A stretch of DNA of 36,798 nucleotides from Asparagopsis taxiformis (Eukaryota > Rhodophyta > Florideophyceae > Bonnemaisoniales > Bonnemaisoniaceae), in contig JALQPE010000828.1 of assembly GCA_030407315.1 (NCBI GenBank), forward strand, positions 1 to 36,798. The letters run 5' to 3'. Below the pieces are notes generated by a model that had not been told where the DNA came from, did not search any database, and saw only the letters and a list, made by a program, of their open reading frames with translations. Positions 18,333-26,311 of the stretch are shown here, piece after piece (within the stretch, counting starts at the first letter, position 1; the number at the start of each line of letters is the position of its first letter). Position numbers and translations under genes: made by a program.

Positions 18333-20510
18333 TCACTCAAGTGCGTTATCCTCGCGGCGCGTGCGTCGGCTCGAAGAACTGCCCGTTGCGCCGCGCGCGC
18401 GAGCACGGCTTGAAGCCGTGTCTGCTTGGTGATTGCGTCGTCGCTCGGAATTCAGCACGCGGACGACGCGCCCGTCTTGCACGCCGAGACGCAAAGGAGG
18501 AACGCCGGGACGTGTAGCCGCTGCGGCCGCCGCGCGAGTGCGAGTCGTGGGACGCGCGCCACCGCGACCAGCCCCGTCGCTTCCCACTGCGACCGACGCA
18601 TCACCTTCCCGTTCCGCTCCCTCGTTAAGACCGCTGACCGACTGCGTCTCGCTGTTAGACACCACCCCCGCCGCGGACGTTTCGGGCGACCGCTGCACTA
18701 AGCCAACGATATCATTCAGCGTCGTGCCGAGGCGATGCGTGCGTTCGATCGTATCCTGGATCCTACGAACGGTCTCCCGTTCACGCGCAGTATACACCCG
18801 ACGCACCGCAGCAACACGCTCCGCACCCCGTTGACGTTCGCCCGCGAGATTCGCTTCGATATCGCTAAGCGCGCGTTCCGCCCGTTCCTGCGCCGAAGTA
18901 GCAGCCTCGCAACGTTCTTGGAGGGTCGTGATCATCGCACGATTGCCGCTGGCAGCCCGTTCGTAATTCGCCACGCGTTCTTGCAGGTCGCCGATGTCCT
19001 TGTGCATCCGCTCGATCCGCGTCGCATCTTCCCCGGCCTTGCGCTCTAACGTCGCCTCGCGTCCAGCCGCGTCCTTAAGTGTCTTTTCAGCCTCGTGCAC
19101 GAGACTCACCGCTTCGTCGCGCGTTGCGTTCGCTTTGGTAAGGCGCGCCGCAGCGTCGTCGCGCGCTTGCGCAATCGTCGTCACCCGCGCCACCGCCTCG
19201 TCACGGCTCTGCTCGACCGACGCCAGACGCGCCAGCGCTTCGCTGCGGCCCTCCACGGCGGAAGCCATTCGCGCCAAAGCGTCGTCGCGAGCTCCTTCGA
19301 GCAACGCCACGCGCGCCAACGCCTCTTCCCGGCCCTTTTCGGCGGCGGCAAGCTGGCCCCGCAACACGTTCGCGTCTGATTCGGCCAAAACAGCACCCGC
19401 CTCGTTGACAGCGGTCGCCGCGTCACTTGCCGCCACGTTATCAGCCGTTGCCTCGCCTGCGCCCGTGCGGCTGCCCGCAGCAACACCGTCACCTGCGCCG
19501 CTTTTCGCCGCGCTGCTGACCGCCGCCCCGCCGTCGCCCGCACTGCTGGACGCCGCAGCCCCGCCGTGCCCGGAAGACGCCGCTTTCAAGGCCTGCAACT
19601 CGTTGTAAACCTTCACGTACTCCGCGCGCAGCGCCGCGTCGAGTCGCTCGACGTCGATAGGAGCGCGCGGCGGCTCGGAGAAAAGAGAATACCGGCCGTC
19701 TCGGAAGCGCCGACGCTCGATCGCCAACAATGCCGCCATGCCAAGGTACTGCGCATACTCGCGCGAATCGGTCGCGCGCATAACGTGCAGTTCGTTAGTT
19801 GATAGCGCGGATAACACGGCATCAACGGTAACGACATCGCGCGCTTCTAAATTCGCAAACGCGTCGCGCGACGGATTGCGCGGCGACTTGAGAAGGAGAT
19901 GTGGAATTTCAGTATGCCGGTGAACGCCAAGCGAACCATGCGCCCAGTCGACGACGCCGCGCTCCGCGCTCCAGGGTAACCATTGCCCGCCCTCCTTGAA
20001 GTCCATGCCAGGCGCAAGATCGAAAACCGGAGTTTCGTCCCACGCGCACGCGCGATGCTCCGTCAGGAGACTCTCGAGGTGCGCCGCCGTATACGTTCCG
20101 CCCCGCACGATCGCCGAAACGCCGACGCGCTCGATTCCCGCGATCAGTTTTTCGTTTAAGCGCAAGAAGCGGCGCTCGACGTAAGCGACGTGAAGCCACG
20201 CGGCGGCAACCATCACCACCCACTCGCTCAGAGCGATAGCCCAGAAATACGAACGAGCCTCGACCGGAACGTCGCGCCCGAGCAGTACCGACGGCGCGTA
20301 ATGGAACACGCAGGGAAGCGGCACCGACAACGAGTCGGGCGCTTCCGGCCAATCGCGCGCATCGTAACGCGGGAAGAAAGCGGCGACGCGGTCATCAGGA
20401 AACTCGCGAAATTCGATATCGCGATACGTAACGAAGTAGCCCGACGTGCGCCGCAAACGCAACTCGCGCCGCGCTTCCGGGCGCATATCCGCGTTCAGGA
20501 ACCATGGCAC
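18333..20510 (-). CDS. E1 antisense ORF2 (coiled-coil protein, 725 codons)
   Basis: As read it encodes the same protein as ORF2 of E2 (22609-24786) and lies antisense to and downstream of pol. The open frame starts at a GTG (20510), and the first ATG is at 20486. No known family is recognised. Residues 1-280 look globular and match blocks of the 759-aa protein of H. Residues 310-385 are Ala/Gly/Ser-rich. Residues 385-600 form a coiled coil with six exact 14-residue repeats, and a basic disordered tail follows. It lies 12 bp past the ORF1 stop and in the same frame, so both may come from one transcript. In E1 the upstream ORF1 is cut by an LTR, so the normal start of that transcript is lost. 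Confidence 0.75.
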   Translation of the reverse strand: MPWFLNADMRPEARRELRLRRTSGYFVTYRDIEFREFPDDRVAAFFPRYDARDWPEAPDSLSVPLPCVFHYAPSVLLGRDVPVEARSYFWAIALSEWVVMVAAAWLHVAYVERRFLRLNEKLIAGIERVGVSAIVRGGTYTAAHLESLLTEHRACAWDETPVFDLAPGMDFKEGGQWLPWSAERGVVDWAHGSLGVHRHTEIPHLLLKSPRNPSRDAFANLEARDVVTVDAVLSALSTNELHVMRATDSREYAQYLGMAALLAIERRRFRDGRYSLFSEPPRAPIDVERLDAALRAEYVKVYNELQALKAASSGHGGAAASSSAGDGGAAVSSAAKSGAGDGVAAGSRTGAGEATADNVAASDAATAVNEAGAVLAESDANVLRGQLAAAEKGREEALARVALLEGARDDALARMASAVEGRSEALARLASVEQSRDEAVARVTTIAQARDDAAARLTKANATRDEAVSLVHEAEKTLKDAAGREATLERKAGEDATRIERMHKDIGDLQERVANYERAASGNRAMITTLQERCEAATSAQERAERALSDIEANLAGERQRGAERVAAVRRVYTARERETVRRIQDTIERTHRLGTTLNDIVGLVQRSPETSAAGVVSNSETQSVSGLNEGAEREGDASVAVGSDGAGRGGARPTTRTRAAAAAATRPGVPPLRLGVQDGRVVRVLNSERRRNHQADTASSRARARGATGSSSSRRTRREDNALE
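18404..18420. repeat. Second perfect hairpin, inside the ORF2 3' end (E1)
   Basis: CACGGCTT, G, AAGCCGTG forms an 8-bp stem around one base. It lies within the last 30 codons of ORF2 and shares the pattern CACnGCTT-n-AAGCnGTG with the hairpin at 18062-18078. Confidence 0.4.
19080..19331 (-). repeat. 42-bp x 6 repeat in ORF2 (E1)
   Basis: This is the mirror copy of the exact-period repeat at 23788-24039. It encodes six 14-residue coiled-coil units that each begin with the pattern R-D/E-D/E-A-x-A-R. Confidence 0.8.
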
Positions 20511-20522
20511 GCTCGCCTCCCC

Positions 20523-20814
20523 TTAGTGCTCGACGTCGTTCCACGGAACGCCGCCGTCAAGTAAGAAGCCCGCACTGGGCGCGGCGGCCCATGGATCGAC
20601 TCGCGCAAATTCGTCGCGACGCATCACGCGCAACCGAGCCAAGTGGCGTACGAGCCGTTCGTCGGCTTCGTCTTCGAGAAAGTACGCGTCGCACGGTAAG
20701 TTCGCGGGGACCGCCAAATCGCACAACGCCGATTCGCGCCGCGCGTCCCACACCGCTTGCGCATCCTTATGGCAGGGTAACACGGCATAGCGTGACACAT
20801 CAGCGATGCGCGCC
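20523..20814 (-). pseudogene. E1 antisense ORF1, C-terminal part
   Basis: The minus strand from the LTR boundary encodes the last ~95 residues of ORF1 (RIADVSRYAVLPC onward, ending DVEH and TAA at 20523). The N-terminal part is at 8930-8411. The stop is in frame with ORF2, which follows after 12 bp. Confidence 0.85.
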
Positions 20815-21622
20815 TGTAGGACCAGCCGGGATGGCGGTCACTAAGAGAGTTCTAGAATCGCTTGCCTTGTCAGGGCGTGTTGAACCGTAACGCGCTCGTG
20901 AACTTGCGTTTCGCACGTCGCTCGGTCGCGGAGGCGATCGGGTGGTACAACGGCGGAACGCGCAGGGTCGATCGCAACACGGGATTCGCGGGCCGGCGCA
21001 AGCCGTGATCTCAGGGTGAGATCACCGAGTAAACTCGAGCTCAACACGATCCACGCAGGGGTCGTAAATCCCTGGCCTAGCGGTATGCGACACAACGCGC
21101 GGTCTCGCGGTGCGACGCAATTCGACGGTCGGTAAACGCGGCGCGCGCGCACGTACGTCGGCGATCGTGAGCAATCCGCACGCAACGTCGTAACGCAATC
21201 GGTCCTCGCGACGCGCTCAACGCTTAACTCGTAGCTGCGAAAGTGCTGACTGTTTATTGGTAGGGTGCGAAGCCATGCGACCACTAATAGCTAACTTACT
21301 TGGGACAGGCTGTCCTTGTGTGGCCGGCCGGCGGCGGCCGCACGCTCGCACGCAAAAAGGGAAATATTTTGGGAAAAAGACTTTCGTCATAAAAAACCCA
21401 AAAAGGGAAATAAAGGGAAATTCGCGGAAACCGCTACACGTGGCGCGGCTCGCGGTTTCGTGGCAACGTACGCGCGCACGCGCTCGCATTGACGCTCCGT
21501 GACACGTAATCAAGGCGCCACGCGTACGCTCGCTTACTAAACTAACTCAAACGGATGCTTGCGGACTAACGTAAACGCGCGCGCTCGCATCGGTTCCATC
21601 GACCAACTTAAATTGCACCACA
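20815..21622 (-). repeat. Family E LTR copy 3, 3' LTR of E2 (808 bp)
   Basis: Minus-strand ends are TGTGGTGC and GGTCCTACA. On its right is the E2 polypurine tract, and on its left is the interrupted ORF1 of E1. It shares the CGACACAAC variant with copy 1. Against copy 4, its partner in E2, I see about three differences in 808 bp, which suggests a fairly recent insertion if the two are a true pair. Confidence 0.9.
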
Positions 21623-21630
21623 CTCCCCCC
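21623..21630 (-). other. Polypurine tract (E2)
   Basis: On the minus strand GGGGGGAG abuts the 3' LTR start. It is identical in position and sequence to the E1 tract at 9126-9133. Confidence 0.8.
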
Positions 21631-21825
21631 GACTAACTTCACAGCGCGTCCTCGCGCGAAACGTTCTTGTGCACACCTTCAGCTCTCTTCTGTCTTGTTC
21701 TCCTCTTCCAACCTTCTTCTTTTCTTCAATCCTTCTGCTTCTCTTCCATCCTTCTGTCTCCATTCCATCCTTCTTCTCCATCCCGCGCGCGTTCGCTCCG
21801 TTAACGCCACACGCGCTCGCGCTTC
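21631..21825 (+). promoter_or_regulatory. CT-rich leader upstream of antisense ORF1 (E2)
   Basis: About 110 bp (21675-21785) is almost pure pyrimidine on the ORF1 sense strand. It lies between the inner edge of the 3' LTR and the ORF1 ATG, so transcription of ORF1 probably starts here or inside the LTR, reading inward. This is inference from position and composition. Confidence 0.45.
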
Positions 21826-22596
21826 GTGATGTCGCGCGATAATAACGCTCTGCCGAGTTGGCTTCGCGCCGGCGCTGCGCTTCGCGACGAACCGTCGACG
21901 CCCACGAACGTGTCTCCTCGCCCTGCGCGCATCGCGTTTCCTTCTCTTTCAAGCCCGGAGAGTCCCTATTACATGTCCATGGCGCAAGCATCCTCCTCCA
22001 CCGTACCCGTAACCGCGAGCGGCCGTGGCGGCCGTAGCGTCGTCGCGTCGTCTGACGTTGTCGCTACGGTGGATGCGACCGCGACTCCAACTTCTGCGTC
22101 CGCTGCGCGTTCTGGGAGCGGCGTCCCACTTCGTTCGGTTCCTGCGCCTGCGTCCGTTTCGCTTCCGTCGGCCGCGCAAGACGCTCCCGAGTCGATTCCG
22201 CGCGCGCGCTACGACGACCCGATCGCGTTCCGATTTATGCCACGCCCAATGCCGACGTGGGCGGAATTGGGCCGTCGCCACTTCTACCCGCAGCGCTTTC
22301 AGTGGACGCGCATCGCTGATGTGTCACGCTATGCCGTGTTACCCTGCCATAAGGATGCGCAAGCGGTGTGGGACGCGCGGCGCGAATCGGCGTTGTGCGA
22401 TTTGGCGGTCCCCGCGAACTTACCGTGCGACGCGTACTTTCTCGAAGACGAAGCCGACGAACGGCTCGTACGCCACTTGGCTCGGTTGCGCGTGATGCGT
22501 CGCGACGAATTTGCGCGAGTCGATCCATGGGCCGCCGCGCCCAGTGCGGGCTTCTTACTTGACGGCGGCGTTCCGTGGAACGACGTCGAGCACTAA
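21826..22596 (+). CDS. E2 antisense ORF1 (256 aa)
   Basis: The start is ATGATG 204 bp inside the 3' LTR edge, and the TAA is at 22594-22596. Residues 1-125 are Ser/Ala/Pro-rich with a short GRGGR run. Residues 128-256 look globular. Residues 185-221 (CDLAVPANLPCDAYFL and following) align with residues 70-105 of the 759-aa protein of H. No known domain is recognised. The frame is the same as ORF2 (22609 onward), with one stop and four codons between them, and the H protein runs across this point without a stop. ORF1 and ORF2 are therefore likely one ancestral protein split by a nonsense codon, or joined by stop readthrough. This copy is the undisturbed version of the site cut by an LTR in E1. 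Confidence 0.75.
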   Translation: MMSRDNNALPSWLRAGAALRDEPSTPTNVSPRPARIAFPSLSSPESPYYMSMAQASSSTVPVTASGRGGRSVVASSDVVATVDATATPTSASAARSGSGVPLRSVPAPASVSLPSAAQDAPESIPRARYDDPIAFRFMPRPMPTWAELGRRHFYPQRFQWTRIADVSRYAVLPCHKDAQAVWDARRESALCDLAVPANLPCDAYFLEDEADERLVRHLARLRVMRRDEFARVDPWAAAPSAGFLLDGGVPWNDVEH

Positions 22597-22608
22597 GGGG
22601 AGGCGAGC

Positions 22609-24786
22609 GTGCCATGGTTCCTGAACGCGGATATGCGCCCGGAAGCGCGGCGCGAGTTGCGTTTGCGGCGCACGTCGGGCTACTTCGTTACGTATCGCGA
22701 TATCGAATTTCGCGAGTTTCCTGATGACCGCGTCGCCGCTTTCTTCCCGCGTTACGATGCGCGCGATTGGCCGGAAGCGCCCGACTCGTTGTCGGTGCCG
22801 CTTCCCTGCGTGTTCCATTACGCGCCGTCGGTACTGCTCGGGCGCGACGTTCCGGTCGAGGCTCGTTCGTATTTCTGGGCTATCGCTCTGAGCGAGTGGG
22901 TGGTGATGGTTGCCGCCGCGTGGCTTCACGTCGCTTACGTCGAGCGCCGCTTCTTGCGCTTAAACGAAAAACTGATCGCGGGAATCGAGCGCGTCGGCGT
23001 TTCGGCGATCGTGCGGGGCGGAACGTATACGGCGGCGCACCTCGAGAGTCTCCTGACGGAGCATCGCGCGTGCGCGTGGGACGAAACTCCGGTTTTCGAT
23101 CTTGCGCCTGGCATGGACTTCAAGGAGGGCGGGCAATGGTTACCCTGGAGCGCGGAGCGCGGCGTCGTCGACTGGGCGCATGGTTCGCTTGGCGTTCACC
23201 GGCATACTGAAATTCCACATCTCCTTCTCAAGTCGCCGCGCAATCCGTCGCGCGACGCGTTTGCGAATTTAGAAGCGCGCGATGTCGTTACCGTTGATGC
23301 CGTGTTATCCGCGCTATCAACTAACGAACTGCACGTTATGCGCGCGACCGATTCGCGCGAGTATGCGCAGTACCTTGGCATGGCGGCATTGTTGGCGATC
23401 GAGCGTCGGCGCTTCCGAGACGGCCGGTATTCTCTTTTCTCCGAGCCGCCGCGCGCTCCTATCGACGTCGAGCGACTCGACGCGGCGCTGCGCGCGGAGT
23501 ACGTGAAGGTTTACAACGAGTTGCAGGCCTTGAAAGCGGCGTCTTCCGGGCACGGCGGGGCTGCGGCGTCCAGCAGTGCGGGCGACGGCGGGGCGGCGGT
23601 CAGCAGCGCGGCGAAAAGCGGCGCAGGTGACGGTGTTGCTGCGGGCAGCCGCACGGGCGCAGGCGAGGCAACGGCTGATAACGTGGCGGCAAGTGACGCG
23701 GCGACCGCTGTCAACGAGGCGGGTGCTGTTTTGGCCGAATCAGACGCGAACGTGTTGCGGGGCCAGCTTGCCGCCGCCGAAAAGGGCCGGGAAGAGGCGT
23801 TGGCGCGCGTGGCGTTGCTCGAAGGAGCTCGCGACGACGCTTTGGCGCGAATGGCTTCCGCCGTGGAGGGCCGCAGCGAAGCGCTGGCGCGTCTGGCGTC
23901 GGTCGAGCAGAGCCGTGACGAGGCGGTGGCGCGGGTGACGACGATTGCGCAAGCGCGCGACGACGCTGCGGCGCGCCTTACCAAAGCGAACGCAACGCGC
24001 GACGAAGCGGTGAGTCTCGTGCACGAGGCTGAAAAGACACTTAAGGACGCGGCTGGACGCGAGGCGACGTTAGAGCGCAAGGCCGGGGAAGATGCGACGC
24101 GGATCGAGCGGATGCACAAGGACATCGGCGACCTGCAAGAACGCGTGGCGAATTACGAACGGGCTGCCAGCGGCAATCGTGCGATGATCACGACCCTCCA
24201 AGAACGTTGCGAGGCTGCTACTTCGGCGCAGGAACGGGCGGAACGCGCGCTTAGCGATATCGAAGCGAATCTCGCGGGCGAACGTCAACGGGGTGCGGAG
24301 CGTGTTGCTGCGGTGCGTCGGGTGTATACTGCGCGTGAACGGGAGACCGTTCGTAGGATCCAGGATACGATCGAACGCACGCATCGCCTCGGCACGACGC
24401 TGAATGATATCGTTGGCTTAGTGCAGCGGTCGCCCGAAACGTCCGCGGCGGGGGTGGTGTCTAACAGCGAGACGCAGTCGGTCAGCGGTCTTAACGAGGG
24501 AGCGGAACGGGAAGGTGATGCGTCGGTCGCAGTGGGAAGCGACGGGGCTGGTCGCGGTGGCGCGCGTCCCACGACTCGCACTCGCGCGGCGGCCGCAGCG
24601 GCTACACGTCCCGGCGTTCCTCCTTTGCGTCTCGGCGTGCAAGACGGGCGCGTCGTCCGCGTGCTGAATTCCGAGCGACGACGCAATCACCAAGCAGACA
24701 CGGCTTCAAGCCGTGCTCGCGCGCGCGGCGCAACGGGCAGTTCTTCGAGCCGACGCACGCGCCGCGAGGATAACGCACTTGAGTGA
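22609..24786 (+). CDS. E2 antisense ORF2 (coiled-coil protein, 725 codons)
   Basis: The open frame begins at a GTG (22609), and the first ATG is 22633. No known family is recognised. Residues 9-37, 54-130 and 223-273 align in order with the H antisense protein. Residues 310-385 are Ala/Gly/Ser-rich. Residues 394-477 are six 14-residue repeats, and the coiled coil runs on to about 600 (GDLQERVANYERA, RETVRRIQDTIERTHRLGTTL). The tail from about 605 is basic and disordered. The gene converges on pol, with 1.5 kb between their stops. The long coiled coil suggests self-assembly or partner binding. An RNA-binding, particle or regulatory role cannot be chosen from sequence. Confidence 0.78.
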   Translation: MPWFLNADMRPEARRELRLRRTSGYFVTYRDIEFREFPDDRVAAFFPRYDARDWPEAPDSLSVPLPCVFHYAPSVLLGRDVPVEARSYFWAIALSEWVVMVAAAWLHVAYVERRFLRLNEKLIAGIERVGVSAIVRGGTYTAAHLESLLTEHRACAWDETPVFDLAPGMDFKEGGQWLPWSAERGVVDWAHGSLGVHRHTEIPHLLLKSPRNPSRDAFANLEARDVVTVDAVLSALSTNELHVMRATDSREYAQYLGMAALLAIERRRFRDGRYSLFSEPPRAPIDVERLDAALRAEYVKVYNELQALKAASSGHGGAAASSSAGDGGAAVSSAAKSGAGDGVAAGSRTGAGEATADNVAASDAATAVNEAGAVLAESDANVLRGQLAAAEKGREEALARVALLEGARDDALARMASAVEGRSEALARLASVEQSRDEAVARVTTIAQARDDAAARLTKANATRDEAVSLVHEAEKTLKDAAGREATLERKAGEDATRIERMHKDIGDLQERVANYERAASGNRAMITTLQERCEAATSAQERAERALSDIEANLAGERQRGAERVAAVRRVYTARERETVRRIQDTIERTHRLGTTLNDIVGLVQRSPETSAAGVVSNSETQSVSGLNEGAEREGDASVAVGSDGAGRGGARPTTRTRAAAAAATRPGVPPLRLGVQDGRVVRVLNSERRRNHQADTASSRARARGATGSSSSRRTRREDNALE
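23788..24039 (+). repeat. 42-bp x 6 repeat in ORF2 (E2)
   Basis: Arginine codons open units at 23788, 23830, 23872, 23914, 23956 and 23998, exactly 42 bp apart. Each unit reads R-(D/E/S)-(D/E)-A-x-A-R plus seven variable residues, with the last unit diverging. Period 14 equals four helical turns (two heptads), so unit gain preserves the coiled-coil register. Confidence 0.85.
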
Positions 24787-26311
24787 GCTTCTTCGTCCAC
24801 ATCCGGGCTAGCCGGTAGTCCATTCTACTCCCTTGATTAAACCTCTTGTGTTTTGTTAACTTCGCCTTGGCCATCCTTCCTTTCGTACGCGCGGCGCGAA
24901 TTGCGTTTGCGGCGCATGCGTAGGCGCGACGGTGTACCGCGCGCGACTGCGGCTGCGTCCAGCGGCTCCTCGGAGTGCCGTGCGGACGTCCGGTCGGGGA
25001 GCTACTAGCCATGGTTCGGTGCGAGTTTCGTCGCGCGAGTCACCGCTTGAAGCGGTGTTTGCCCAGTGACCGCGTCGACGCTCGGGATTCGCGAGCGACG
25101 CGGTTGGGGTCGCGTAGGGCGAGGCGGGAGAGAGGGGGATAGAGCTGCTGGCCGGTAGGCATATAGAACGGGCGCGTTCTCTTCGTGCTTATCGTCGCGC
25201 GTTCGTCGCGTTTTCGTTTTCGCTTTTTCGCTTCGCGCGTTTCGTCGCGTTTCGTCGCGTTTCGTCGCGTTTCGTTCGCGCTTCGTCGCGTCTCGTTCGC
25301 GCTTCGTCCGCGCTTCGTTCGCGTCTCGGGGGCTGGGTTTCTAATGCTCTGGTTTTTAGCGAGCGTCTAGGTGGGTTCCCGCCCCCGGAGGTTTGGGGTT
25401 CGCCATGGCCTTCCTGGACGAAAAGGACGGGCGTGTGGGTGGCATCCCCCTTTCCAGCGGAGGCTTTCGCTTGCTGGTATTCTGCGTCGTTCCCTGCCAC
25501 CCGTATGGTTCGTCGCGTGCGCGCGTATGTGAACAGCCAATCCGGGGGTGCCATCAGGAAGCATCTCGCCACGGCGTCGGGGCAGATCGGCGCCGTCCAT
25601 TTTTGGCCTGCCCCGGCCTCGGCTCGTTTTTCGGCCTATAATCTTCCAGCCCCGTAAATGGCCATGCTGTATGGGCCAGTCCCTCCCCCGCAACGACCAA
25701 CCCGGTGTGCGCGCCTCCCTTTTTCGCGCGTAATTGCGCTGTCGGGCGTGCCCACTCCTGGGGATTCTGGCGTTGTCGGCATGGGGGATGGGAAGCGAAC
25801 GGCACATGGACTCCCGGCTACGGTTGCCGCTTGGGTTCGTGCAGGAGCGGAAGACGGACGGTGGAATGCGACGGTTGTGCGGTGACGACAATTGCGTGGT
25901 AGTGCGGCGATGCGACGCTTGGCGATTGCGCGGCGAAAGACGAACGCGATTGCGTGGCGTCGGTCGGGTGCGGTCGCGTTGCGTCGAACGGTTGCGCGGC
26001 ATACGGTGGCGCGGTTGCGCGGCGAAAACGACAAGCGACGGTTGCGCGGTGAAAACGATTGCGTGGTGGCGCGGCGATGTGGCGCTTGGCGATTGCGCGG
26101 CGAAAGATGAACGCGATTGCGTGGCGTCGGTCAAGCGCGGTCGCGTTGCGTCGAACGGTTGCGCGGCATACGATGGGAACAATTGCGTGGCAAACGGTGG
26201 CGCAGCTGCGCGGCGTGCGACGACAGGTGGCGATGGGAGGCTTGGCCCGCGTGTTTATCTACGCGTCGGTTCCGCTGGGCGCAACTGGCGTGTTCAGCCC
26301 CGTTCCGCGCG
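24787..26311. other. Spacer between convergent antisense ORF2 and pol (E2)
   Basis: It mirrors 16812-18332 of E1. It holds a hairpin (25041-25057), the CGACGAA-type microsatellite (about 25186-25325), a GC-rich middle and the 167-bp direct repeat (about 25864-26172). No gene is supported. Confidence 0.6.

Larger units (their letters stand above)
8411..20814 (+). mobile_element. Family E copy E1, circularly permuted with a single LTR
   Basis: Read left to right it contains the ORF1 N-part, PPT, one LTR, PBS, gag, pol, spacer, ORF2 (antisense) and the ORF1 C-part. This is the order expected from a one-LTR circle opened at a site inside ORF1. The ends at 8411 (GCGTC) and 20814 (GCGCC) match a 5-bp target duplication with one mismatch. 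The undisturbed site is present in E2 at 22305-22309. Confidence 0.75.

Noticed and set aside
18994..19608. 204-codon Ala/Ser ORF opposite ORF2 (mirror 23511-24125)
   Set aside because: It is a shadow of the 42-bp coiled-coil repeat read from the other strand.
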